DNA of 46,958 nucleotides from an uncultured Desulfotomaculum sp. (GCA_946411205.1 CAMKDG010000012.1:1-46958); one strand, 5' to 3'; counted from the stretch's first letter, positions 1 to 8,348 are shown. The notes: a model not told the origin generated them from the sequence alone. Made by a program: numbers and translations.

Positions 1-40
1 TTGTGGTAGTCAGTTTTTTTATTTCAACTGTCTACCACAA
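1..40. repeat. inverted repeat at left edge of window
   Basis: TTGTGGTAG at 1-9 is the exact reverse complement of CTACCACAA at 32-40, and with one mismatch the arms extend to 13 bases around a 14-base A/T-rich loop. The inner arm contains the stop codon of the truncated TetR-type ORF. It could be a transcription terminator whose T-tract lies outside the window, or the end of an inserted element that cut the regulator. The window edge prevents a decision. Confidence 0.5.
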
Positions 41-385
41 GGGGAGCATATCATTGTATACGTTGGGGTTCTTCTTTAAATAATCAAGTTTTATAGGGGT
101 GTATTTTTCAATAGCCTCAAAAAAATCTTGGTATTCCGCCAAAGGGTCAATACCCACTTCTCGCCTTGCTCTCTCAAAGCAGCGGTCTAAAACGCTGAGA
201 TACAGTTCTTTCTTGCTTTTGAAATGATGAAAGATCAGAGCCTTAGAGACACCCGCCGCCTCCGCAAGCATCACGGTGGAAGTATTTTTATATCCATGGC
301 GGGCAAAGACAGCCAAACAGTCATCCCAAATTTGATCTTTATCGTAAAGTTGTACAGGCAGAGTGCCATACCCCCTCTCCATCAT
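32..385 (-). CDS. TetR/AcrR-family regulator, apparently C-terminally truncated
   Basis: The N-terminal half is a typical TetR DNA-binding domain: a helix-turn-helix around AEAAGVSKALIFHHFKSK followed by KELYLSVLD. Family members are usually about 190-200 residues, but this frame stops after about 117, so most of the ligand-binding/dimerisation domain is missing. The stop codon falls inside the inverted repeat at 1-40. The start at 385 (or the adjacent ATG at 382) is preferred over an upstream in-frame ATG at 463, because a promoter and operator-like repeats lie between them and the HTH would otherwise start unusually late. It follows the LysR gene on the same strand but is separated from it by a terminator. 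It may be a pseudogene; its target is unknown. Confidence 0.65.
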   Translation of the reverse strand: MMERGYGTLPVQLYDKDQIWDDCLAVFARHGYKNTSTVMLAEAAGVSKALIFHHFKSKKELYLSVLDRCFERARREVGIDPLAEYQDFFEAIEKYTPIKLDYLKKNPNVYNDMLPLW

Positions 386-435
386 GCTAACCACCCGGTC
401 AGCATAAGCATAGCACTTGCTAACCGATCGGTCAA
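386..435 (-). promoter_or_regulatory. promoter with two operator-like repeats for the TetR gene
   Basis: On the minus strand TTGACC (430-435) and TATGCT (407-412) are separated by 17 bases. The -35 lies in a TetR-style palindrome ACCGATCGGT (423-432). A second, imperfect copy of the same 17-base block (TGACCGGGTGGTTAGCA) lies over the expected transcription start and ribosome site at about 386-402. Two operators bracketing the promoter suggest autorepression (inference). Confidence 0.55.
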
Positions 436-471
436 TATATTTTATGATGTTTCTAATTAGCATAATTTATA

Positions 472-517
472 CAAAAAAGTGCCAATCGTAGGGATAATGC
501 TCCTACGACCGACACTT
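472..517 (-). terminator. Rho-independent terminator after the LysR gene
   Basis: Arms TCGTAGG/CCTACGA and an outer AAGTG/CACTT pair flank a short loop. On the minus strand the stem is followed by six T residues. It separates the LysR transcript from the TetR gene. Confidence 0.75.
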
Positions 518-590
518 ATTTATTACCTAACTTGTCCTTTAACTCTCCGATAAGCTTAGAATTATCATCAAGTAAAGTCCTCTGTATCGT

Positions 591-1487
591 TTATGTAATT
601 GATACCTTCAACATCTGACGAGTTAATTCTAAAAAAGATTGCAAAGTCGGTGACATCCACTTATCTTTATGGTAAACCAATTGATTAATAAGTTTAAAAT
701 CAGGGCCTGCCCAAGGTATTTTGACCAATTGACCGGTTTCCACTTCCTGTTTAACGGCTGTCTCAGGTAACAGTGTAACGCCAAGGCCGCTTATGGTAAA
801 TTGCTTGATAGCCTGAATACTATTAACCCCCATTTTATACTTAGGCTGTACACCGGCCTCGGACAGAATGTTTTCAAGAATAATTCGATACGTGCATTCT
901 TCTTCTGTTAAAATTAAACTCTCCCCTTGCAAGTCGCCGGGACAGATCTCCTTCTTAGCCGCAAGATGATGACCCGGTGAGACTAGCACAGTAATTTGCT
1001 CAGGTGTTAGTTCCTCCACAATGAATTCCTGGGAGTTCAGTTTCCGGTCAATAATAAACGTCACATCCAAAACATTTGTCCGTAAAAGCCGCAGGTTTTT
1101 CCGGCAAACATCAAAATTTAGGACAATTTCCACATTCGGATAGCGATTGTGGTATTCTTCAAACACTTTTGGCAGGCGTGTGATAGATAGGGATTCCACC
1201 GTTCCAATGGTTAATGTACCCTTGGGTATCGATGTTCCTGATACTACATTATGGGCCTCAGAGACAAGCTTTAAAATTTGTTCAGCGTAAGGTATCAAAT
1301 TTTTAGCCTCTTGAGTTAGTATAATTCGCCTACCTAAACGTTCAAACAACTTTACTCCCAGGGATTCCTCTAACAAGCGAACTTGGGCTGTAACAGATGA
1401 TTGGGCATAGCCCAAGGCTTCAGCTGCCTGGGTAAAACTTTCTAGTTTAGCAATGGTCAAGAAGGTCCTTAATTGACGTAATTCCAT
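591..1487 (-). CDS. LysR-family transcriptional regulator
   Basis: The 298-residue length is normal for LysR regulators. The N-terminal winged HTH is clear (MELRQLRTFLTIAKLESFTQ, then AAEALGYAQSSVTAQVRLLE at about residues 21-40), followed by a periplasmic-binding-like effector domain from about residue 90. A good ribosome site (AGGAGA) precedes the ATG. It is divergent from the dapA-like gene with a 160-base shared intergenic region, the usual arrangement for a LysR regulator and its target, so control of that gene is the best guess. The effector is not predictable. A terminator at 472-517 follows. Confidence 0.9.
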   Translation of the reverse strand: MELRQLRTFLTIAKLESFTQAAEALGYAQSSVTAQVRLLEESLGVKLFERLGRRIILTQEAKNLIPYAEQILKLVSEAHNVVSGTSIPKGTLTIGTVESLSITRLPKVFEEYHNRYPNVEIVLNFDVCRKNLRLLRTNVLDVTFIIDRKLNSQEFIVEELTPEQITVLVSPGHHLAAKKEICPGDLQGESLILTEEECTYRIILENILSEAGVQPKYKMGVNSIQAIKQFTISGLGVTLLPETAVKQEVETGQLVKIPWAGPDFKLINQLVYHKDKWMSPTLQSFLELTRQMLKVSIT

Positions 1488-1543
1488 AAAGTTCTCCTAG
1501 GAAATAATCATTTTTTTCGATTAAATTCATCACATTAATTAAT

Positions 1544-1572
1544 TTTACCGATTCTTTCCCTTATGTTATAAT
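1544..1572 (+). promoter_or_regulatory. promoter of the dapA-like gene
   Basis: TTTACC at 1544-1549 and TATAAT at 1567-1572 are separated by 17 bases. They lie in the LysR/dapA divergent region, about 75 bases before the ATG, with AT-rich dyad sequence (ATTAATTAAT) just upstream where a LysR protein could bind. Confidence 0.65.
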
Positions 1573-1647
1573 TTTTCCTAATAAAAGTCCACCGACTAAA
1601 TTAATCTTTCTGGATGATGGAAAATGTTATTTTAATGGAGGGATACC

Positions 1648-2517
1648 ATGAAGATTGAAGGAGTATTAGTACCATTAGTAACACCCTTTAAAAACGATCA
1701 AATTGATTTTGTTTCCTATAAAAAAATGATTGACTATTATATAAGCCAAGGTGTTACCGGACTTATTCCATTAGGCACAACCGGGGAAAGTCCAACTGTT
1801 TCAGAGTATGAAATGGAAGAAATAATTGAAAAAACAATGGAATACAATAATAATCGTGTTCCTGTTTATGTTGGATTAGGTGGCAACAATACAAAGAAAG
1901 TTATTCACAAGCTAAAATTAGTAGAAAAAAATAAGGTTAATGGTATTCTATCTGTATGCCCCTATTACAATCGGCCTAGCCAAAGAGGCATTCTTGAACA
2001 TTTTCTTAAAATCTCAGAAGCAACAAGCTCGGATATTATTATATATAATATCCCATATAGAACTGGCAGAAATATAGAAAATGAAACTATTTTTAAGTTA
2101 GCAGAGATAAAAAATATCGTAGCAATTAAAGATTCGTGCGGGGATATAAAACAGACAACCGATTTATTATTAAACCCACCCGAAAATTTTTCTATATTAA
2201 CCGGTGAGGATGCACTTTTTTATACGACCCTAACCCTAGGTGGTAACGGAGGAATTCTGGCTTCAGCCCATCTAAAGCCGAAAGAATTTATTGAGGTTTT
2301 TAACGCAGTAAAAAATAACAATCACCTATTAGCGTTAGAAACGTGGAAGAGTCTATATAGCTTCATTCCTTTGTTATTTGAAGAACCTAATCCTGCGCCT
2401 ATCAAGTACTGTTTAAATAAATTAGCTATTATTGACTCGCCGGAACTAAGATTACCGTTAACCGAAATTACTCCCCAGTTGAAAGAAAAACTGAATAAAT
2501 TTTTATCAGATTGTTAG
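1648..2517 (+). CDS. dapA: 4-hydroxy-tetrahydrodipicolinate synthase family protein (DapA-like)
   Basis: The 289-residue TIM-barrel protein of the DapA/NAL superfamily retains all the catalytic residues of true DHDPS at the E. coli numbering: GTTGES at 43-48 (Thr44/Thr45), Tyr107, Tyr133 in YNIPYRT, Arg138, and the Schiff-base Lys161 in AIKDS. The predicted reaction is condensation of pyruvate with aspartate semialdehyde in lysine/diaminopimelate synthesis. A strong ribosome site (GGAGGG) sits 7 bases before ATG. It stands alone rather than in a lysine operon, is noticeably more A/T-rich than the surrounding housekeeping genes, and faces a LysR regulator, so it may be an extra or acquired copy. 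A related aldolase role cannot be excluded. Confidence 0.85.
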   Translation: MKIEGVLVPLVTPFKNDQIDFVSYKKMIDYYISQGVTGLIPLGTTGESPTVSEYEMEEIIEKTMEYNNNRVPVYVGLGGNNTKKVIHKLKLVEKNKVNGILSVCPYYNRPSQRGILEHFLKISEATSSDIIIYNIPYRTGRNIENETIFKLAEIKNIVAIKDSCGDIKQTTDLLLNPPENFSILTGEDALFYTTLTLGGNGGILASAHLKPKEFIEVFNAVKNNNHLLALETWKSLYSFIPLLFEEPNPAPIKYCLNKLAIIDSPELRLPLTEITPQLKEKLNKFLSDC

Positions 2518-2538
2518 GGAGACGGGGTCAGGCCTGCA

Positions 2539-2991
2539 TTATTTTTCTTTATACTTATCTTTAACTACACCGGATCCAATTCCTGCACCAATCATTAAAA
2601 TCAAAGGGCCAAGGTTCCAAAATAACGATCCCCCATATAAAGTGATTTCTACCGGAGTAAATTTATTTAGCATAAGGATTCCTAACTTAGTTATTAAAAG
2701 AGCCACGCCCATTAAAAATAAAGCATCAAATAATAATTTGAGTTTTGGATAAGCCAACTGTCTACTATCGTTAATTACTTTATCTTTCAACTCTTCATCA
2801 CTCCTTAATAATTCATCAATTGTAACGCCAAAGAGATCACTTAATTTAATAACGATTTCAATACTGGGGTAATTTTGCCCATTCTCCCATTTTGAAACGG
2901 ACTGTCTGCTTACAAAAAGTTTTTCTGCTAGTTCTTCTTGAGACCAATCTTTATCTTTTCTTTCTTTTTTCAACTTTTCCGCAAACTTCAT
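2539..2991 (-). CDS. XRE-family HTH protein with C-terminal membrane segments
   Basis: Residues about 1-65 form an XRE/Cro-type HTH (WSQEELAEKLFVSRQSVSKW, then IDELL). The rest contains two hydrophobic stretches (LFDALFLMGVALLITKLGIL and LFWNLGPLILMIGAGIGSGV) ending in lysine-rich KDKYKEK. This is the common Firmicute layout of a DNA-binding head on a small membrane anchor. The ATG at 2991 is chosen because AGGGAG lies about 10 bases upstream; a GTG at 3003 is too close to that site. It is convergent with the dapA-like gene. The target and signal are unknown. Confidence 0.75.
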   Translation of the reverse strand: MKFAEKLKKERKDKDWSQEELAEKLFVSRQSVSKWENGQNYPSIEIVIKLSDLFGVTIDELLRSDEELKDKVINDSRQLAYPKLKLLFDALFLMGVALLITKLGILMLNKFTPVEITLYGGSLFWNLGPLILMIGAGIGSGVVKDKYKEK

Positions 2992-3018
2992 TTCAGTGAT
3001 CACTCCCTGCTATTAATG

Positions 3019-3047
3019 ATTTTATTATGAGTAAAGAATTTGGTAAA
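3019..3047 (-). promoter_or_regulatory. putative promoter of the XRE/membrane gene
   Basis: On the minus strand TTTACC (3042-3047) is 17 bases from TAAAAT (3019-3024). Three TTTAC elements in the same stretch could be binding sites for the XRE protein (inference). Confidence 0.45.
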
Positions 3048-3173
3048 AGTAAAGATAGATCTAGTTGCACCAGCCAGCAAGCTTAAGTTGCATCCCCAAA
3101 AACCTTATTTTATCAGCATTTCGCAAGCTTATAAGCTCTCTTCGTACACTCTGAGAGTCAAACCTATGCCAAC

Positions 3174-3205
3174 ACCGCCCCTTCTATTCTCTTAGAAGAG
3201 GCGGT
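3174..3205 (-). terminator. GC-rich hairpin after rlmH
   Basis: An 11-base stem (3174-3184 with 3195-3205) with one G:U pair on the minus strand and a 10-base loop lies just after the rlmH stop. No T-tract follows, so it may be a weak terminator or an mRNA-stabilising hairpin. Confidence 0.45.
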
Positions 3206-3211
3206 TCGTTG

Positions 3212-3691
3212 TCACTTATGATACGGTTCACCCTTCATTATCCTAAACCACCGATAAACCTGTTCCACCAGCATCAGCCTTACTAACTGATGCGGAAAGG
3301 TTAGTTTGGAGAGTGAGAGTAGTAGGTCGGCCTGCTGAACCAGGGAGGACGATAGACCCAGGGAGCCGCCGATGATGAAGGTGATGTCGCTGCGGCCATT
3401 AAGGGCTAGGAGTTGTAGTTTATCAGCCATTTCCTCAGAGGAGTGCATTTTTCCCCTGGGGTCTAGGATTACCAGAAAAGTGCCCTGGCGGAGTTTCTTT
3501 TGGAGGCGGTCGGCCTCCTTTTGTTTAATTTGTTCTTCGATGGCTGGCGGGGCATTTTCGGGGCAGGGTTCGTCAGGGACTTCCAGGATCTCCACTTTGG
3601 CGTAGGGTCCCAGACGTTTTAGGTATTCTTTGATGCCATCAGCCAGGTATTTTTCTTTCAATTTGCCCACGGTAAGAATTGATAGCTTCAT
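3212..3691 (-). CDS. rlmH: 23S rRNA (pseudouridine1915-N3)-methyltransferase RlmH
   Basis: The 159-residue protein is the standard length for this SPOUT-fold methyltransferase, which uses S-adenosylmethionine to methylate pseudouridine 1915 in helix 69 of 23S rRNA. The knot signature is present: FIIGGSLGLS, then LSLSKLTFPHQLVRLMLVEQ, and the family-invariant C-terminus GEPYHK. AGGAG precedes the ATG. It is the last gene of the envelope-gene strand; a strong terminator at 3717-3750 separates it from murA, so it probably has its own weak promoter or relies on read-through. Confidence 0.95.
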   Translation of the reverse strand: MKLSILTVGKLKEKYLADGIKEYLKRLGPYAKVEILEVPDEPCPENAPPAIEEQIKQKEADRLQKKLRQGTFLVILDPRGKMHSSEEMADKLQLLALNGRSDITFIIGGSLGLSSSLVQQADLLLSLSKLTFPHQLVRLMLVEQVYRWFRIMKGEPYHK

Positions 3692-3716
3692 CTTAATCTC
3701 CTTACTTGTACCTATG

Positions 3717-3750
3717 AATAAAGGCGTGCCGTTGGCACGCCTTTATTATT
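3717..3750 (-). terminator. terminator between murA and rlmH
   Basis: A 14-base perfect stem (AATAAAGGCGTGCC paired with its complement) has a 3-base loop and T-rich flanks on both sides. It ends the murA transcript. Confidence 0.85.
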
Positions 3751-3771
3751 GTTTACCTTATTTATATAAAA

Positions 3772-5025
3772 CTATGCTCTGCGAATACGGGCACCCAGGC
3801 TGGTCAGTTTTTGTTCCAGGTTGGTATAGCCTCGGTCAACGTATTGAACGTCACTGATCTCTGTTTCACCTGTGGCCATTAAAGCAGCAATCACCAAAGC
3901 TGCACCTGCCCGTAGGTCGGTGGCTTTCACTTTGGCACCCTGCAAGAAGGAAACCCCTTCAATGACCGCCATGCGGCCTTCTACTTTGATGTTGGCACCC
4001 ATGCGTTTAAGTTCATCGGCTACCCGAAAGCGGTTTTCAAAGATATTTTCCACTATAATGCTAGGTCCCGGTACCGTAGACAGGAATGACATCATTTGAG
4101 ACTGCATATCAGTCGGGAAGCCGGGATAGGGCATGGTTTTTATGTCGATATTCTTAGCGGCAAAGTTGCTGGCCTTAATATAGATGGAGTCTTCTCCTAT
4201 TTCTACATCTACATTAGCCTCTCTTAGCTTGGCACTCAGTGGTTCCAGATGACGGGGAATAACATTTTCTAGAAGTACATCGCCCCTGGTGGCTGCAGCC
4301 GCCACCATAAAGGTACCTGCCTCTATCCGGTCGGGTATTACAGAATAGCGGCCACCCTTTAGCACGGGGACTCCTTCGATCTTAATTAAATCCGTGCCTG
4401 CACCGCGCACTTTAGCACCCAGGGCATTAAGGAAGTTGGCTAGGTCAACAATTTCTGGTTCCTTGGCAGCATTTTCGATGATTGTTTGACCTTCGGCCAA
4501 ACAGGCTGCCATCATGATATTCTCCGTAGCCCCCACACTGGGAAAATCCAGGTAAATCATATTGCCACACAGACGACCTGTTTTTCCTTGGATGGAACCT
4601 CTTTCGAGATTCAGTTCCGCTCCCAGAGCCACTAAGCCTTTAAAATGCAAATCCATCGGGCGCACACCAATATTACAACCGCCCGGTAAAGAGACGGATG
4701 CTTTGCCATAACGAGCTAACATCGGCCCTAGCAATAAATTGGAAGCTCGTAACTTCTTTACCAATTCATACGGAGCCTCTTCAACTAACTGATCTGGACT
4801 TTGTAAAGATATTACTTCCTCAGCCAACCGGCTTACTTTGACACCCATAGTTCCCAGAATTTCTAAGACAGTCCGAACATCACTAATATCCGGAACATTT
4901 TCTATGATTACCTCTTCCTCCGCTAATAAAGCACCACATAGAATAGCGAGGGAAGCATTTTTGGCACCACTTATTTTTATTTTTCCCTGGAGCGGTTGTC
5001 CTCCTGCAATGATGAGTTTGCTCAA
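3772..5025 (-). CDS. murA: UDP-N-acetylglucosamine 1-carboxyvinyltransferase (MurA)
   Basis: The 417-residue EPSP-synthase-fold enzyme transfers enolpyruvate from PEP to UDP-GlcNAc, the first committed step of peptidoglycan synthesis, in the cytoplasm. Lys22/Asn23 in the N-terminal KISGAKNA motif and the catalytic Cys117 in PGGCNIGVRP are present, so fosfomycin sensitivity at this residue would be expected. The start is TTG with AGGAGGT 6 bases upstream. Firmicutes often carry two paralogues (MurA and MurZ), and which one this is cannot be decided here. It lies downstream of the membrane protease gene and ends at the terminator at 3717-3750. Confidence 0.95.
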   Translation of the reverse strand: MSKLIIAGGQPLQGKIKISGAKNASLAILCGALLAEEEVIIENVPDISDVRTVLEILGTMGVKVSRLAEEVISLQSPDQLVEEAPYELVKKLRASNLLLGPMLARYGKASVSLPGGCNIGVRPMDLHFKGLVALGAELNLERGSIQGKTGRLCGNMIYLDFPSVGATENIMMAACLAEGQTIIENAAKEPEIVDLANFLNALGAKVRGAGTDLIKIEGVPVLKGGRYSVIPDRIEAGTFMVAAAATRGDVLLENVIPRHLEPLSAKLREANVDVEIGEDSIYIKASNFAAKNIDIKTMPYPGFPTDMQSQMMSFLSTVPGPSIIVENIFENRFRVADELKRMGANIKVEGRMAVIEGVSFLQGAKVKATDLRAGAALVIAALMATGETEISDVQYVDRGYTNLEQKLTSLGARIRRA

Positions 5026-5129
5026 CTGATTGACCTCCTGTAAATAGTGCGCTCCCCGTTACAACATGAATGTATTCGCTAAAATTCTAGTTAATTCCTG
5101 CTTTGTTAGTAAAATCTGGCCAAAAAAGC

Positions 5130-6029
5130 CTACAATTGGTTTCCAGCTTCTTGCTCTAAAGCCCAGCTCTGATAATTAGCTTCGAATTTGTCAAACTCCT
5201 CTCCTAAAACAACGGTGATGGCCTGCTCGGTCTTTTGATTCTTGGCCAGTTGTCGCAAGATATCTTTAAGAGCCTCTTCACCATATACGTCGGCAATATA
5301 GCGGACTGCCAGGTACGATTGACGGTAGGCCAAGGCCTGATTGGGCAAATTATCAAAATAGGCATCCATTTCTTTTAACGGATAAAGGGGTTGATTAAGT
5401 GTTGCCTCTGTTTCATCAAATTCAAAGCCCGTCAGTTTATATTCTTCATATTGGGCTAACCCTTCGGTGAACCAACGGGTGTAATTACCTTGGCTCATGT
5501 AATCCACCACTAGGTGAGTAAATTCATGGGCCATAGGTCCAGAATTGATAAAAACATCTCGGTATTCTTTAGCGTCTGTTTCAGTAACCCAAACATTAGG
5601 AGATAAAACCCGGATTACTCCGGCCCAATAAACGCCCATCGCACTTTCGTTGGCTGGCCAACCAAAATTACGGTTTAGTTCCGGCCGGGAAGGGTAGACA
5701 ATTACCGGGATTTTACCCCGTCCATCATAGCCGTATTTATCAGCAATGGGTTGATAAAATTTTTCTGCCGTATTTAAAACCAATTGGGCATCCCTTTTAT
5801 TATCTGTTGTATAACGAACCATAAAATGTTCGCCATGTAAGGTTTCCATATCACGACTTGTCCATATTGCCTTATACTTTAAACTTTCTCGAAACACCAT
5901 ATAAGCTCCCGAACGAATCGTCATAGGTAGTTTCATAAAAACAGCTGCCACAATAAGTAAGGCAGCCATAGCAATACCGATAAGTTTATAAGCTTTCGAT
6001 ATGTTTGCACTGCGAACAGTCTGCGGCAT
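5130..6029 (-). CDS. membrane-anchored gluzincin-type zinc metalloprotease (peptidase MA-like)
   Basis: The 299-residue protein has one N-terminal transmembrane segment (IGIAMAALLIVAAVFM) and an extracytoplasmic domain of the peptidase-MA type. The zinc motif HEFTH (His168, Glu169, His172) is followed by Glu189 in WFTEGLAQYEE, the third ligand pattern of gluzincins. The substrate is unknown; its position beside an M23 endopeptidase, a TPR protein and murA suggests an envelope role (inference). The ATG at 6029 is chosen because GGAGG sits 7 bases upstream; the TTG at 6044 overlaps that ribosome site. It is separated from the TPR gene by a terminator. Confidence 0.75.
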   Translation of the reverse strand: MPQTVRSANISKAYKLIGIAMAALLIVAAVFMKLPMTIRSGAYMVFRESLKYKAIWTSRDMETLHGEHFMVRYTTDNKRDAQLVLNTAEKFYQPIADKYGYDGRGKIPVIVYPSRPELNRNFGWPANESAMGVYWAGVIRVLSPNVWVTETDAKEYRDVFINSGPMAHEFTHLVVDYMSQGNYTRWFTEGLAQYEEYKLTGFEFDETEATLNQPLYPLKEMDAYFDNLPNQALAYRQSYLAVRYIADVYGEEALKDILRQLAKNQKTEQAITVVLGEEFDKFEANYQSWALEQEAGNQL

Positions 6030-6191
6030 ACTGGCACCTCCCAACTAACTAATTACTTAGTTCTATTATATTCGTTGTGAGAGTGCCAGTCCTAGTGGAA
6101 ATATTAGTGAAACTTGGCTTATGCCGACAGGCAGAAGCCTTAGTTCTTCTTATCCTTTCATCAATAGAAATTTAATACTATCTGAAAGTAC

Positions 6192-6222
6192 AAAAAAGCC
6201 GGGCCAAATTACTGCCCGACTT
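6192..6222 (-). terminator. terminator overlapping the stop of the TPR gene
   Basis: A 9-base stem (6196-6204 with 6214-6222, one G:U on the minus strand) is followed by a T-run. The 5' arm includes the last codons of the TPR gene. Confidence 0.75.
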
Positions 6223-6775
6223 CCATTTTCCAAGCTTCAATCGACTTCCTTGCTTCTTCAGCTCGCGATCCTTCTTTTTCCGCAGCAGTAACCTTTTCCA
6301 TAGCAGTTATGGCTGCCGAGTAATCCTTTTTCTCTGCTAATAATTTAGCATACTGGTAGTTTACTTCAACGTTATTGGGTTCAATTTTAAGAGCACTTTC
6401 TAATAACTGTAGAGCTTTATCCGATTTACCCTGGGTGTAATACAATAAAGACAATTCTTGATGTACAGAAATATTCTTTGGGTCTAGTTTTAAAACTTTT
6501 TCGTAGGTTTCTGTGGCCTGCTCAACCTTCCCTACCTGAGAATAATTTGCAGCCAGAGGTAACAATACCCCTTTGTCCTCGGGTTTCTTCTTGGCTTGTC
6601 CTTCTAGGAGTTTTATCCTATCCTCTACGGTTTTCGGAGGCTCTGTTTGGCTTCCGCCAGTCCAAGCGATGGAGGAGGCAATCAAACCTAAGGCCAGCAC
6701 TGCCGCCAATACCCCCATAACAATTCTTTGCAAACGTTTTTGCTTAGCTCTGGGGGATAATCTTCTAAAGATCAT
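6209..6775 (-). CDS. membrane-anchored TPR-repeat protein
   Basis: The 188-residue protein has a basic N-terminus, one transmembrane helix (VMGVLAAVLALGLIASSIAW) and an outward-facing domain of at least three tetratricopeptide repeats, seen in ATETYEKVLKLDPKN, ALQLLESALKIEPNN and AAITAMEKVTAAEKEG. TPR domains are protein-docking scaffolds, so it may organise envelope enzymes encoded beside it; no catalytic motif is visible. Terminators flank it on both sides (6836-6869 upstream, 6192-6222 downstream), so it seems to be expressed largely as its own unit. Confidence 0.75.
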   Translation of the reverse strand: MIFRRLSPRAKQKRLQRIVMGVLAAVLALGLIASSIAWTGGSQTEPPKTVEDRIKLLEGQAKKKPEDKGVLLPLAANYSQVGKVEQATETYEKVLKLDPKNISVHQELSLLYYTQGKSDKALQLLESALKIEPNNVEVNYQYAKLLAEKKDYSAAITAMEKVTAAEKEGSRAEEARKSIEAWKMEVGQ

Positions 6776-6835
6776 CTTTTCACCTCATTGATCTTCCATT
6801 AATTGCTATGGACAATCATAACAAATCTTTTTATA

Positions 6836-6869
6836 AAAGTAAACCTCCCACGAAACATATGGGAGGTTT
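6836..6869 (-). terminator. terminator after the M23 endopeptidase gene
   Basis: A 10-base stem AAACCTCCCA (6841-6850) with its complement at 6860-6869 is followed on the minus strand by ACTTTTAT. It begins only 9 bases after the M23 stop codon. Confidence 0.8.
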
Positions 6870-6877
6870 CATACGTC

Positions 6878-8224
6878 TTATATATAATTAAGGGGATTTC
6901 TGGGAGCCCCATTAACAATAACTTCAAAGTGAAGGTGTGGCCCGGTGGATCTACCAGTGGATCCAACTTTTCCAATGGCTTGTCCCTTTTCAACCGTTTG
7001 CCCAACCGAAACACTGATGCTGGATAAGTGAGCATAACGGGTAACAACACCATTACCATGATTGACATCTACACAATTTCCGTAGGCTCCATACCAGCCA
7101 GCTCGGACTACTTTACCGGAATTATAAGAACCAACTACTGAGCCATAGGCCCTGGCCAAATCCACTCCGGTGTGCATACGGCCATTTCTCGTGCCAAAGG
7201 GTGAGAGCACTGCACCACCTGGCCTGACCCCACGGGAGGCCACCATGGTCTGGGCACTTCTTTCGACAATCTGTGCTTTTGCTTCCTTAAGAACTTTGGC
7301 ATTGAGCACCTTTCTTTCGGTCTCCATGCCGTTAACAGCGATAATTTGATAAGTAACTTCTTTGAGTCCTCTTTCACCTGCTTGAATAACTTTGCTCTGG
7401 CCAAAGGGGAGTTTGGGATTCTTTTTAATCTGCTGGGGCAATACAGTTTCTTCTTTAACCGTTGTTTCAGCAGTAGCGACCACATTAACAACAGGCTCCA
7501 GAGCTCCAACCATTTTAACTTTTTGATCAATTTGCATGGTTTCTGGGGTAAATCCGGGGTTAGCTTCTTGTAGTTCTTCGGGACTCACTTTAAAGAGGTT
7601 GGCAATATCCCACAGAGTATCTCCTTCTTTAACGGTGTAATACCTGGGGACATCAGACTCGCCCTTTAATCTTTTAATAGCAGCCTCTTCGGACAAAACC
7701 TTGTTGCTAGCCAGGGAAACTTCTTCTATTTGCACAGGTTCTTTGAAACTAACCTTGTAATCGGAACCCATGGAATAGGATTGTTTCAGCTTCTCAAGTA
7801 CTTTTTCTGCAGTTGCTTTATCTTTAACCGCCAGCTTGAGACCTCCCCGCACCTTAATACCTGCGGCAGTTGCCTGGAAGGTAAGGCGGTCAGCCAGCAA
7901 TTTTTGAAGTTGTTCTTTACTAACTAACGCATTGTGAGATCTGCTGGTTTTATATGTAATCGTTTGTTCTGGCTTTACAGTAATAGCATTTTGTTGTTGT
8001 TCTTTCGTTAACTCGTTAACTACAGCTTGAGCCATCTCTTTGTTTTTAACAACAGCAACTACTTTTCCGTCTAATTCCACCGCACAGGCTGCACTAGTCT
8101 TAACCATCGAAACGATACCGCATAACAGTATCACGGCTAAAAACCCAGCCATTCCCTGTTTCAATACTTTAGGTTGTTTTTGTAACCAGTCCTTAAAGGT
8201 ACTTAACTGATTCTGAACTTGCAT
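6878..8224 (-). CDS. cell-wall endopeptidase with LysM, G5 and M23 domains
   Basis: The order over 448 residues is: a cytoplasmic tail, a signal-anchor helix at about 25-45, an unassigned linker, a LysM peptidoglycan-binding repeat at about 195-238 (YYTVKEGDTLWDIA), a G5 domain at about 250-325, and a C-terminal M23 (LytM) metallopeptidase from about 335. The M23 zinc ligands His351 and Asp355 (HTGVD) and His432 (HLHFE) are present, with catalytic His399 in YAHL, so it should be active on peptide cross-links. This architecture is common in Firmicute cell-division or spore-formation wall hydrolases. A promoter at 8320-8348 and a terminator at 6836-6869 make it monocistronic. Confidence 0.9.
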   Translation of the reverse strand: MQVQNQLSTFKDWLQKQPKVLKQGMAGFLAVILLCGIVSMVKTSAACAVELDGKVVAVVKNKEMAQAVVNELTKEQQQNAITVKPEQTITYKTSRSHNALVSKEQLQKLLADRLTFQATAAGIKVRGGLKLAVKDKATAEKVLEKLKQSYSMGSDYKVSFKEPVQIEEVSLASNKVLSEEAAIKRLKGESDVPRYYTVKEGDTLWDIANLFKVSPEELQEANPGFTPETMQIDQKVKMVGALEPVVNVVATAETTVKEETVLPQQIKKNPKLPFGQSKVIQAGERGLKEVTYQIIAVNGMETERKVLNAKVLKEAKAQIVERSAQTMVASRGVRPGGAVLSPFGTRNGRMHTGVDLARAYGSVVGSYNSGKVVRAGWYGAYGNCVDVNHGNGVVTRYAHLSSISVSVGQTVEKGQAIGKVGSTGRSTGPHLHFEVIVNGAPRNPLNYI

Positions 8225-8319
8225 GGTTCAACTCCTCTCGATAAAACTCCCCTTTATTACTAAGAAACCCCTATTTAATTGGCAAATAAGTCGTAGAAAG
8301 GGAAAATAAGGCAGTCATA

Positions 8320-8348
8320 ATTATATCATATAATGGAGGCTACGTAAA
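8320..8348 (-). promoter_or_regulatory. promoter of the M23 endopeptidase gene
   Basis: On the minus strand TTTACG (8343-8348) is 17 bases from a perfect TATAAT (8320-8325), about 90 bases before the start codon. Confidence 0.6.

Noticed and set aside
6803-7068. small ORFs on both strands around the M23 3' end (for example 6799-7068 minus, 6803-7027 plus)
   Set aside because: They lie inside or antisense to the clear M23 coding region and carry no ribosome site or family motif.
7135-7530. 131-residue minus-strand ORF inside the M23 gene
   Set aside because: Out-of-frame shadow with Lys/Leu-rich low-complexity translation; the M23/G5 frame is unambiguous.
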